DNA of 64,000 nt from Wolfiporia cocos (Eukaryota; Basidiomycota; Agaricomycetes; Polyporales; Phaeolaceae). The stretch covers positions 2,914,001-2,978,000 of the forward strand of contig JACCLO010000001.1 of the NCBI GenBank assembly GCA_029448655.1, in the 5' to 3' direction. This document shows positions 23,069-33,536 of this stretch, one piece after another. Position numbers and translations under genes: made by a program. The notes under the pieces are model-generated. The model saw only the letters and a program-made list of their open reading frames with translations, did not search any database and had not been told where the DNA came from. Numbering within the stretch: the stretch's first letter is position 1; each line of letters starts with the position of its first letter.

Positions 23069-25018
23069 ATGCCGCCCGTCACACGCTCTGCAAGTCGCGC
23101 CGCGAGCACCAACGCGGCCGTGAGTGCGCCAGCCCCCGCTGCCGAAGCAAAGGAGCCTGTTCCCGCCAAGACAAGGAAGAGGAAAGCGAGCAATGAAAAT
23201 GAAACCGCGTCCACGGCCCCGCGCAAGAAAGTGAAAGTCAAATCTGGTGCCGCGCCCGCCGACGCGCCCGCCGCAGAGGGCGGCGCGTCCACAGCAAGCA
23301 ACTCACGCGCGCAACAGAACGCACTCGCGGACGCAGAAAGCGCGCCCGTGCTCGTGCCCGCGGTGTTGAGCTTCTCCTTCGACGACGCAAAGGCGCACCT
23401 CCTGCGCGTGGACGCGCGGTTCGCGGAGCTCTTCGCGCGCATGCCGTGCCGCCCGTTCGAGCACCTCGCGCGCATCGATCCCTTCCAGTGCGCCGCTGTT
23501 CCCCGTCTCGCCGCTGTTGTGCGGGGTGCTAATACCGCGACGCGCACAGGACGCTCGCGAACTCGATCTTGTACGTGACCGCGTCGAGCGTCGACGGGCC
23601 GCTGACGTTCCCGTTCGGTGCGCGTGCAGAGGCCAGCAGATCTCGTGGCTCGCCGCGCGCGCGATCGCGCACCGCTTCATACGCCTGTTCGACCCGTCTC
23701 TGCCGGAGCGGCCTCCGGAGCACTCCTCGTGCGTCTTGCGTTTCCCACTCATTCACAGTCCTAATTGCTCCGGTCATCATCCCTAAAATGTAATGAACTG
23801 AACACCGACGATGCCGAGCCAGCTCGATAACGTTCTTCCCCACGGCCCGGCAGGTCGCCCAGACGGATGTCACGACCCTGCGCGGCGCGGGGTTGAGTGG
23901 GCGGAAGGCCGAGTACGGTTCGTCTTGTTTCGCGCTTGTATTCCGTGTGAGATGCCGTATTGTTCTGACACGCCGCGCTGCGGCCGCGCACCAGTGCTCG
24001 ATCTCGCCGCGCGCTTCGCGGACGGGCGGCTGTCAACCGAGAAGCTGCTGCGGGCGGATGACGACGCGCTGTACGAGATGCTGACGGCAGTGCGCGGGAT
24101 CGGCAGGGTGCGTCGCGATGCTCGGTGTATTGCATGCACTGCGGACGAACATCATTGACGGGCGACGGTCATTCACCTACAGTGGACGGGTGCGAGGCTC
24201 GCTGCTCTTATCGACCCTGGCGATTGACAGGAATGCGCGCTTGCGTCTGACACAGTGGACATGTTTGCGCTGTTCTCGCTGCGCCGCCCGGACATCCTGC
24301 CCGTCGGTGGGTGGCGTCGCTCGGGTGCCTTCACATCAAGCTGCTGATTAAATTGCCTTTGTGCGTGCGATCGTTCTGCGTCCTGCCGCGCTGGTCGGGC
24401 CGGCAGGCGATCTCGGCGTCCAACGCGGCGTCCTGCGCTGGCACCTCGCGCTGCACTCGCCCACGGCGCACCCGCTCAGCATCTCGCCCGCCAAGCTGCC
24501 GCGGGCGCCCACAGAAGAGCCCGAGGGCGGCGCGGAGGCCAGCACGAGGGTGCTGGAGGAGGCGCGCGGTGTCACGCCCGACGCGTCGTCCGTCCCGCCC
24601 GCGCCCGCGACGCCCGCGCGGGGCAAGGGCAAGGGCAGGGGCAGGGGCACGTCGGGCGGCGGCGGCGTACTGCCCGCGCCGCTCACGCCGTCGACCGCGC
24701 AGACGCTGAGCATGCATGCGAGCGGGGACGCGCCGCCGCCGCTGCCTGCAGGGCTGACGGCCGCGGGGCTTGCTGGCCGCCTGGACGGGAAGAAGAAGAT
24801 CAAGTGGGTGTCTGCTGGCGGTGCTTGTGGCTGGCTGCTGACGTTGATGGACGCACAGAGGCGCGCTGCTGACGCCGGGCGAGATGGAGGCGCTCACGGA
24901 TGCGTGGCGGCCGTATCGCAGTCTTGGTGGGTGGCGGTCTGCGTCGATAGCTGATTGACCGTGCTGAATTGTGGCAGGGGTGTATTACATGTGGGCACTC
25001 GCGGGGCCGTCGAAGTAG
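23069..25018 (+). CDS. MAG1: DNA-3-methyladenine glycosylase (HhH-GPD, Mag1/AlkA type)
   Basis: Ten-exon model: 23069-23487, 23550-23570, 23630-23728, 23823-23917, 23995-24107, 24183-24189, 24256-24306, 24407-24803, 24859-24926, 24978-25018; 436 residues. It excises alkylated bases in nuclear base excision repair. After a basic, nuclear-localisation-like N terminus (KTRKRK) comes the glycosylase fold: ILGQQISWLAARAI, AGLSGRKAEYVLDLAARF, the helix-hairpin-helix GIGRWTVDMFALFS (about 246-259), then LPVGDLGVQRG with the expected catalytic Asp at about residue 270. A roughly 100-residue Pro/Gly/Ala-rich insertion interrupts the C-terminal part before the closing WRPYRSLGVYYMWAL motif. Exon 6 is 7 nt (TGGACGG) and is needed to encode WTVD. 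Confidence 0.93.
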
Positions 25019-25606
25019 TGGGTTGTACAAGTGGATGTAACTTGTGACGGCCGTGCGGGCAATTACAGTAACTAATGGCAGTGCCGCGCAGGGAAAAAGA
25101 AACAATGTGTCAGGCGCCCGTGCCCGTTCATGCTGCGATATCTTGCTTTATAGACACATCAGCTATGTCTCTGGACATTCCATATGAACAGCATCGCAGT
25201 TGAAACACAACAACAACATCGCGGAGATGGATGAGCGCCTGAGGCAATTAAATCCACGTCTTCTCTTTTTCTCGCGCTGCCATTATTTACGGGAACAGCA
25301 TTAATCTATCTCTTCTTCGGTCACTTTGTGGCGGAGGCACGGCGGCGGTAGACGGCAATCTAGCGCTGTTCGGTGCGCAATAATGCCCGATATGGGCCGC
25401 GCGGGGCAGGCGCCGGGGATGGTAGCCGAGCAGGCGGCCGGCGTCCATTCGTCGTCGTGCACCAGGGACAGGACAAGCCTTTTGCGGCGCGGGGCACGTC
25501 GGTCATCACACGTCCATGCCGTGACCGAAGCCGCGCGTGCACTTATAAGCACCGGCCGCCCGCCCTCTCCCACCACAAGCACTCACCCGCCTCCCCCCGC
25601 CTCGCC
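25019..25606. other. Intergenic, MAG1 to orphan gene
   Basis: It contains the 3' end of MAG1 and a CT-rich leader (25560-25606) just before the next ATG. No other gene is visible. Confidence 0.5.
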
Positions 25607-26822
25607 ATGTCGACCCAGCCCCTCGCCGCCCAGTGGCACGCCGCCCTCGCCGAAAAGTCCTGCCCGCCTGCGTACGACGACGCCCCCTCGCTCACGGACG
25701 CCCGCAGCGACGTGCGCCGCTTCTTCGCCGCCGCCGCGCTCCAGCTCGCGCACACGCCCCGCGTCGGCGTCAAGCACCCGCTCTACCGCGAGTGGCAAAC
25801 CATCGAAGAGGTGCGCTGGCCCCGCTGGGACGTGATCGCCGAGAGCTGACCCCCGCGCAGCGGTACATCCTGCTCGAGCGCCAGGCACGGTACAATGCCG
25901 GCCAGTGCGCCCTGTTCCTGACGAGTGCGTGTCCTGGCTATCGCGATGCGAGCCGTACTCACGCGTCGCACAGACACCGTCAGCGCGCTCGGCCAGCAGC
26001 CGCACGCGAGCGCAGAGATCGGCGACCCCCAGTCGGCGTTCTTCGAGATCCTCCGGGTCTGTATTCGGCTATCTCTGCGCGCGGATCGGATGCTGACGTC
26101 TCGATGCGCAGATACTCTCCGTCCACCGCGACGCGGCCGCGCATATCCAGGACGGGCTGTACGAGCTGCAGGCCGCCGTCAGCGCGTTCCCCGCCAAGGT
26201 CCTCGAGGCCACCAACCGTCCGGCTGCGCGCGGCGCGCTCGGCGCGCTGCTCTCGCTGGGCCGAAAGCGCGTCACGCAGCCCTGCCAGACGGGGACCGAC
26301 CTCCTGATCGGCGTGCGTGGCACCCATTCGCTTCTCACGGATAAAATTCTGACATCGGCGGCATACAGGTGTCCAAGTCGCACCTCGCAGGCCACGCGAC
26401 CCCGCTGCCATTCAACGGCCTCACGAAAGGTGCGTCCGAGCGCGATACCGTGTCGGCCGCACTGACAGCGCGCCGCTTGCAGTGCCCACGTACTACGTGC
26501 TCGCGGGAGAGAAGCCGCACGACGTCGCTGCGCTCTCGCCCGCGTACGGCGTGGACGACGAGTGCGCGCGCCTCCAGGGCGCGCTCGCAGGCGCGGAGGC
26601 CGCGTGGCGCGCCGTGGCAGAGGCGTGCGGGACGTTGTACAGCACTGTGCACTTGGGCTCGTTGGTAGGTGGCTCTGCTCGAGCTAGGATATCGTGCGAT
26701 GCTGACCTGCGTATGCACAGACGTCGTCGAAGGTCGTGCGCGACGACTACTTGCAGGCCGCCCGGCCGATCTCGGAGCAGGTGGCGGCGCAACTGCGCGC
26801 GTTCGCGCAGGCGCCGCAATGA
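25607..26822 (+). CDS. Orphan seven-exon gene, function unknown
   Basis: Model: 25607-25810, 25861-25924, 25974-26056, 26112-26312, 26369-26429, 26483-26664, 26721-26822; 298 residues with every junction in frame and introns of 49-56 nt. I do not recognise the family. It appears mainly alpha-helical and alanine-rich: a SDVRRFFAAAALQLAH helix near residue 35-50, an amphipathic HRDAAAHIQDGLYELQAAVSAF stretch after exon 4 begins, a GALLSLGRKR basic patch, and a C-terminal VAAQLRAFAQAPQ tail. No signal peptide or membrane helix is evident. A CT-rich leader precedes the ATG. An alternative end, with one more intron after 26810 continuing to about 26975, is possible. Support is the consistent splice model rather than homology. 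Confidence 0.7.
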
Positions 26823-28178
26823 GCTTTTTCTGCCTCCATTTCCACCTAGCTTTCGTACTGCGTTGACAGGTGCACGCTGCTCTCGAGACGGACATGCCTT
26901 GCGTTTCAGCTGATCGATTCCTCTCCCGACGAGTTGGCGCCCCTCTCGCGACGCGGTGGGGGCGTGGCTTCCTCGTAAAATGTACAATATGCCGAGGTTC
27001 CTGTTTGTAGACTGACATGTGCGCGCGATACCGATACCCGTGTTGACTGTGTTGTATGCTATGTAGTGCGGTGGCTGATACAATATATCGTATATTTGGT
27101 TGCATTGCCGTGGGGCGCTGAGGCCTTGGAGTGATGGGCTAGCAACTCAGTATTGCAGATTGCAGGCACGTCGGGATCAGATATCAAACCCCGATCGATA
27201 CTTGGGCGCTCGTGTGGCGCATCTTTGTGTGGCTCGAGTGGCAATTAATGTCAACGTGTAGGTAAGCAAGCGATGCACTCGCTCCATCTGTGGACTACAA
27301 ACCTCGATCTCGCTACAACACTGTCATAGTCCTTTCAGTCCCCATCCAAGAAATCAGATCAAAACGAGGGATCATGTATTAGCATCTCTTAAATCATTTT
27401 GTCTACTTCTAGGAGAACATGTTCTGCTATAGTTCCATCACTGTCCATGCTATGACATTTCTAGTCATTGGTAAGAAGAAATATCTGTTGAAACAATCAT
27501 GAGACGAATGAATCCAGCATCGCGTTTGGACGCGTGAACGATGAGGGATGGTGGGCAAACGCGTGAGGCACCCCTCTACCCAATTTGGAAACTGCCTCCA
27601 TCTCTAGTCACGTGCGGGCTCGTCTCAAATCCAAGTTCCAACAATATCCACCAGAGACAAAGTTAACGTACGGAGATTCACTAAAACCTACACATCACTA
27701 CGCTCACACACCCGATTTTCTTGCCTCTCAATGCATCCTTTTGTACTGCAACTTTGTGCGTGGCGAAGCTTGAGCCACCTCGCTACAGAATTCGAGCTCC
27801 GGTCGAATCCTGCCGCTGGGCAGCTTAGGCTGATGACGAGGCGGACTTTGAACGCATGACGGTGACTGATTGTGTCCGGCATCTCTCACACTGACGAGCG
27901 TGAGGGTCCAGACGCACGTTCGCCGCCGTTTTCCTCTTCGGGAAGGCGGGCAGCCAAATGCGGGTTGCGGTCTTGGCGTGACGCGCCGCGAAGGTGCGCA
28001 TGCATGGATTGAGTTGTGATCGACACCATGCAATGCCACAGCTGCCACCGCTCGGTCGTTTGCGGCCCTGCGCCGATAAATACCAACCACGGCGTCGGCC
28101 TCGCTCCCCGCCCTCGCGCTCGTGCGACCCCTCCTCCTCGTCGCGTGTGCTACGGCGTGTAGCCTCGCAGTGTCCGCG
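26823..28178. other. Intergenic ahead of the kinase gene
   Basis: No gene recognised. AT content rises in 27000-27800. The last 100 bases are GC- and C-rich and lead into the kinase start. Confidence 0.5.
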
Positions 28179-30014
28179 ATGTCCCCCTCCGTATGCCCCG
28201 CGATGTCCCCCTCCGTGTGTCCCCCGCGCCCCGGCCCCGCCGCACTCGGTATCCTCTTCCCGCACGGCGACGCCGGCGACGCGTCGTCCGACGACGGCGA
28301 CTCCCTCCAGACACCCCTCACCCAGCACGCTGCAGGCGAGTTGTTCGACGAGTACCAGCAGGGCGGGGACCCGCGCCGCCTCGAGGGGGAGCTCTTCTCC
28401 TTCGTGGCAAAGCAGCAGCAGCCCGACGCGGCGCTCTCGCCGCTGTCGCCGTTCGCGTCGCTTCTCGAGGGGCCGCACGCGCCCGCGCAGCACGAGCATT
28501 TCTATCCCGCCGCGTCGTCTCCCCCGCACGCGCTCGACCTCGCGAACGCGTCTCTCGAGCTCTCCTTCGCGCCGGGCCCGTATGCGCTCAACCCCGCCGC
28601 GTCGCCCTTCGCGCCCGCCAAAGAAGCCTTTGACGCGTTCTCCTCCTCCGCTGCCGCGCCCTCCACGCCCGGCTGCCTCTCGCCCCTCGCGTCCCTCCCC
28701 GTCGACGGCCTGCAGGTCCCCGCGGGGGACAGCTCGCTGCTGCTCTCCGCGCCCGAGTCGGAGAACGCGCTCGCGCTGCTGGGGCGCATGTACTCGCCGC
28801 GGTTCCCCGCCGCGCACGCGCTGAACCCGTTCTTCGTGCGCACGTACCACCTCGGCGACGAGCTCGGCGCGGGCGGGTACGGCTTCGTCATGACCGCGCG
28901 CCACCGCACGGAGGGGCACGAGGTCGCGGTCAAGTTCATCGTGAAGGAGAAGGTGCCCGAGCACGCGTGGTGGGAGGACGAGGCGTTCGGCCGCGTGCCG
29001 ACGGAGGTGATGCTCCTCAGCCTCGTCGACCATCCGAACATCGTCAAGTGCCTCGACCTGTACGAGGACGAGCGGTACTTTTATATGGTGCGTGCTAAGC
29101 GTGTGGGCGCGGCGCGCGGGTGCTGAGTGTGCGGTGTGCAGGTCCAGGAGCTGCACGGCTCGCCTTGGGTGTCCAAGAAGAAGAGCAAGTCGAGCAAGCA
29201 GGTGACCGCGCCGGGAAAGCTCGTCGTCCCGTCTCCTTCGGCCACGCCGTCGCTGACGCCCTCACACTCGTTCGAGTCGACGCCCGACGTCGCGCCACAC
29301 ACGCCTCCGTCCATCTCTGTCGAGGACGTCGACCCGCAACCGCACAAAGACGGAGAGGAGGGACCCGGCGACACGTCCCCCCACCACTCCCCCCTCGCGC
29401 CACACGCCGACAAGGCGAGGGCGCTGCCGGTGCGCCCCAACTTCTCGCGGCGGCCGTCGCACGACCTGTTCGAGTGCATCGAGCAGAGCAAGCACAAGCG
29501 GCTCTCGGAGAGCCAGGCGCGGTTCGTGTTCGCGCAGGTGGTTGAGGCGGTGCACTACCTCGCCCGGCAGGGCATCACGCACTGCGACATCAAGGACGAG
29601 AACCTGCTCGTCGACAGCGAGCTGCGCGTGAAGCTGATCGACTTTGGGAGCGCGGTCGTCGCGGACCCGCGCGCGCCGCACGCGCAGTACTACACGCTCT
29701 TCTTCGGCACGACCGCGTACGCCGCGTCCGAGATACTCCGCAAGCAGCCGTACCGCGCCCCGCCCGCGGAGGTGTGGACGCTCGGCGTCCTCCTCTCGTA
29801 CCTCCTCACGGGCCACTCGCCGTTCGCGACAGAGCAGGACGCCATCGACGGCCGCGTCGCCCTCCGCGAGCCCGCCGCAGGCAGGCTCAGCCGCGCCGCC
29901 GTCGCGCTCGTGAAGCGCTGCCTGGAGCGCGACCCCGAGCGCCGCGCGGACATTGAGGAGGTGCGCAACCACCGCTGGCTCGCCGCCGCGCTCGAGAGGG
30001 GCGCCGCGGAGTAG
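28179..30014 (+). CDS. Serine/threonine kinase, PAS-kinase-like catalytic domain
   Basis: Two exons (28179-29087, 29142-30014; 54-nt intron), 593 residues. Residues 1-220 are low complexity (Ser/Pro/Ala), and no PAS domain is visible. The kinase domain starts at a glycine loop ELGAGGYGFV (about 228-237) with the VAVKF lysine at about 252. It then has KEKVPEHAWWED and HPNIVKCLDLYED, as in PASK/Psk kinases, HCDIKDEN with Asp about 452, and DFGSA about 470. Arg of the usual HRD triad is Cys. A Ser/Pro-rich insert of about 95 residues lies between the hinge (VQELHGSPW) and the next helix (SRRPSHDLFECIEQ). PAS kinases tie nutrient status to carbohydrate metabolism and translation; that role is inferred. 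The first Met pair sits in a 21-bp direct duplication (MSPSVCP twice). Confidence 0.88.
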
Positions 30015-31955
30015 GCACCCCGCCGCGGCGTCCGTGCGTGGGCTTCTGGCCTCCTTTCTTTCTTCTGCGCTTCTGTTTCTTCTCTACTGTCTTCTGCGCT
30101 TCTGTCCCTCCATCTTCTGCGCCCCCTCCCCCTTATCCGCGGACAGCTTTCTTTCCGGAGTCCTCTGTAATCCCCCCTGGCGTCGGCCATGCGTGTGCTG
30201 CTGCGCAGTGGCTCTTTCATCTCGCGGCCGCGCCCCAGCCCCCGTTTTCGCTCGACAATCTGCGCCCCTCTGCATCCTCTTGCATTACCGCTCCGTTCCG
30301 GTCCATCCGGCATCCTCGCGCATCCCACCGTCATCCCGCATTCACATTTGCATTTGCATTCTGGCTCATGGCAGCGTCCGTTGTAATTCATCACAGGCAC
30401 GGCAGGACACCCCATCCCTCCCCTCCCTTCCTCTTTTCTCCTCGGCCCCCTTTCTCCTCGCACCACCCGCATCGGCAATGTACTCGGACACGCATCACAT
30501 AGGTATAGCATGCATGTTGTAGTGGAACGCACTGTATCGCGCGCACGCACCCGTCATGTATTAATACTGTATCACTCTAGTCGTTTTGTGGCGTATAATC
30601 AGTCATCGTCGCAGGGCCGGATATATGCATGTACTATATCAACGAAGACACTGCATCAGCGAAGATGACGGCTTCGCGGGAGCATCATTGGAGTTGTGCG
30701 GAGATGGCGACGCGCTTGCTGAGCGCTGAGCGTCGGTATCAGACTGGATTATGAGGGCACACGGAGGCCGCCCAGGTTGTTCGCTTCGGCTAACCGCGCG
30801 CGTACATGACCCGTCTGTGCTCATACGACGCGTGACGCGTCGCTCATCATGCATCGCGCATCGCCGACAAGCAGTGAGCGGCAGCCGAGCGATGAAACCG
30901 TCCGCGGGACGCCGCACAGGCCCCAGCCACGGCCAGCCTCTGCCTCTCGCGAGGGATGCATCTACGTCAATAGGGCCCGGCGCGGAATGGAGAACCGCGA
31001 TGATGAAGCGATCGCAGCGCGTCCGTCCGTTCGCGCAGACGTCACGCTGGCGGAGATGGCGCGGAGAGCAGCCTCGAGACGCAGGCCCGGGCTTCTGGGC
31101 CGGCGTCCGCGACGAATCGGGGCGCGCGTCTGGCCGATCTGCCAATGAATGAGAGGGCCCGCTATCGAGCGTGCGGGCTTGGGGCCGTGCGTGCGAGCTG
31201 CAGGGAGGTGGCGCTTTACGGGACGGTGGTGCGGATGGGACACGCCAAGCCCTTGGCTGCCGCCGGGACTTTACTTGGGTCGAGTCGAGACGGTGGCGGG
31301 TGCGTACCGGTCCAAGCGATCTATGGAATCGCAGTCGTAGCCGACGCACCGACGCCGGTGGCGCGTCGGCATGGCGCGGGAGCCGCCCCAGGGGGGAAAG
31401 CTTCGAGGGCGCGGCACCCAGCGCGAGGCGTTACGGAACGGGGACGAGTTATCGCGTTTCGAAACGGGCATGAGGTATCGCCACGGAGGCTTTGCGCCGT
31501 GGTGGTGCCCAACGATCGAGCACTAGCGCAGGAAGTCCTGTTCCAGACGCGAGTGGCGCGCATCGCCCTCGTCATATCGATACTGCGTGCAGCGAGGCAC
31601 GTCTCAGACCCTGTGCACGGCGCCATAGTGTGAGACTGCGACGGCACGAAGGCTCCAGGTGGCATTGGATGACAACGGCAGGCGCGTCCAGAACAAGGGC
31701 GCGGACACGTGTGCATCAGGGTACCGCTGCCCGTGGACGGCGTTCAGTGCAGTTGTGCGACGGCGGAGAGATGCGGTGGGCGTTGGGAGGAGGAGAGCAA
31801 GGCCGAAGCTGCAGCGGGGGCAGGAGGAGGAAAGCAGGGCCGGCGCCACCCGGGGACAGCCGGCGCGCGCTGCAGCCAATCAGCACGCGCGCGTGAGTGA
31901 GCATCTGCTCGTCGTCCGGGGTGGTGAGCGCAACTCCCTCCTAGCTCCTACCATC
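30015..31955. other. Long GC-rich intergenic region
   Basis: The first 500 bases are CT-rich (kinase 3' end). From about 30640 to 31900 both strands carry long open frames, which I attribute to high GC rather than coding: no domain, splice pattern or codon structure stands out. The NDUFS7 promoter must lie at its right end. Confidence 0.45.
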
Positions 31956-33060
31956 ATGTCGCTCGCTATGTTCAAGACGGCGGGTGCGTTGAAATTGTTG
32001 CGTCTGGTGCGGTTGGGCGCTGATTGGGGTGCTGTCTGCTTTCCAGTTGCCAGCGCAGGTCGGCGGGCAGCGTTCCGCCCGCCGGTGGGTGTGTACGGTG
32101 CGTCTTCTGCCCCTGTCTCGAGGCGCGTGCTGAACGAGGCGCCGCGGTCATTTACAGCCTCGGCCTCGCGCCATTTGCATAGCTCGACGCCCGCTGCGTC
32201 GCCCACGGATATCCCAACCTCTTCGACGTCTGCGACAAACCCCATCACGCAGATTGCAAAGCAAGGGTCTAACCAGCTGAGCCTGGAGACCCCTCAGAAC
32301 AAAGCTGGTGCGCGTTGCACAAAATCGATGCGCGGAGATTGCTCGCGCCTGACGCTGGCTGGGCTTTGCCAGAATATGTTCTCTCAACGCTGGACAAGGT
32401 TGCAAATTGGGCACGGCAGGGCTCGATGTGGCCGATGACCTTCGGTGCGCTCGCAGTTCTCATTCGCCGTGGAGCGTTGTCTAATATCTGGTGCGGACTT
32501 CTAGGTCTCGCTTGCTGCGCCGTGGAGATGATGCACATGGCCGCTGCACGGTACGACCAAGACCGACTTGGTGTCGTCTTCCGTGCTAGTCCGCGACAGT
32601 CTGATATCATGATCGTCGCGGGCACGCTCACGAACAAGATGGCGCCGGCGCTGCGCAAGGTGTACGACCAGATGCCCGAACCGCGTACGCTCGGCCGCAT
32701 GATGTGATGCATACCAATCTGACTTTGCGCATTGGCCAGGATGGGTGATCTCCATGGGCTCGTGTGCGAACGGAGGAGGCTACTATCACTACTCGTACTC
32801 CGTCGTGCGGGGGTGCGACCGTACGTGCTCCGCTGATTCGCTATGCACTGCAGCTGATTCCACGCCCAGGCATCGTGCCTGTCGATATCTACGTGCCCGG
32901 CTGCCCGCCGACTGCGGAGGCTTTGTTGTACGGAATGCTGCAGCTGCAGCGCAAGATGCGGCGGAGCAGGAAGGGCGTGCTCTGGTGAGCAGCTTGTGCC
33001 ATGTGCTTCCGCGCGACGGTGTTTCTGAATAGCGGGTTTATTATTAGGTACCGGAAGTAA
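31956..33060 (+). CDS. NDUFS7: Complex I 20-kDa (PSST) subunit, N2 cluster carrier
   Basis: Seven-exon model: 31956-31983, 32047-32307, 32373-32444, 32505-32684, 32740-32820, 32870-32984, 33048-33060; 249 residues. It is the mitochondrial NADH:ubiquinone oxidoreductase subunit that carries the terminal iron-sulphur cluster N2 next to the quinone site. An Arg/Ser/Ala-rich presequence (residues 1 to about 70, with RRAAF, SRRVL, SRHLHSS) precedes [20 protein letters not shown]. The four cluster cysteines are at about C124/C125 ([11 protein letters not shown]), C189 ([10 protein letters not shown]) and C219 ([10 protein letters not shown]). Intron 1 is 63 nt and lacks an in-frame stop, so its retention would add 21 residues. 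The last exon encodes only the YRK end. Confidence 0.95.
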
Positions 33061-33536
33061 CAGGGTGCTGCCGAGCGGCGGGGCCATTCGTGCAGAGTAT
33101 GTAGCTGGTGTAGAGCTGGATTGTCGCACGGAATAGAGCTGCTTGTACGGACGGATGCGGTGCATGAACCTGAGACGCGGGCGATGGTCGGCTAATAGAA
33201 ATGGGGGAGTGTGGGGGGCGGCGGTGACTGCCGCGCCGGCGCTGGTAAATAGCTGGTCACAATGTCCGATTGCGGTTTCCCCCTCCGCCTGCAGTCTCTC
33301 TGCAGCTCGCTTCGTCGCGCAGGGCAGCTCTCGCCCTCCTCTTCGCCTGCTGGTTGTCGCCAGTCAGTCATCTGCCCTCATCAACGGTATTATCTTCGCC
33401 GAATCTCGATACTCGCCGGCTTAAAGTCATTCACTACCTAGCATCTTCTCCTCACTTTCTCCGCCCACGCTCGCTCCTCATCTTCTCTGTTTCCGGCACC
33501 GTCTGCTCGCTTTCTCGCCGCCCAGTGTGCTGAAGT
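33061..33536. other. Promoter/leader region of the next gene
   Basis: No gene. The last 150 bases are rich in CT tracts, as is usual before fungal start codons. Confidence 0.5.

Noticed and set aside
22753..23547. 264-residue minus-strand frame opposite MAG1 exon 1
   Set aside because: Antisense shadow of a GC-rich coding exon whose plus strand has clear glycosylase homology.
27825..29156. 443-residue open frame antisense to the kinase gene
   Set aside because: It mirrors the GC-rich third positions of the kinase exon, is extremely Arg/Glu-rich and has no domain; a shadow frame.
30639..31349. 236-residue minus-strand frame and overlapping plus-strand frames in the kinase-NDUFS7 gap
   Set aside because: Long frames on both strands at once in GC-rich DNA; nothing supports one over the other.
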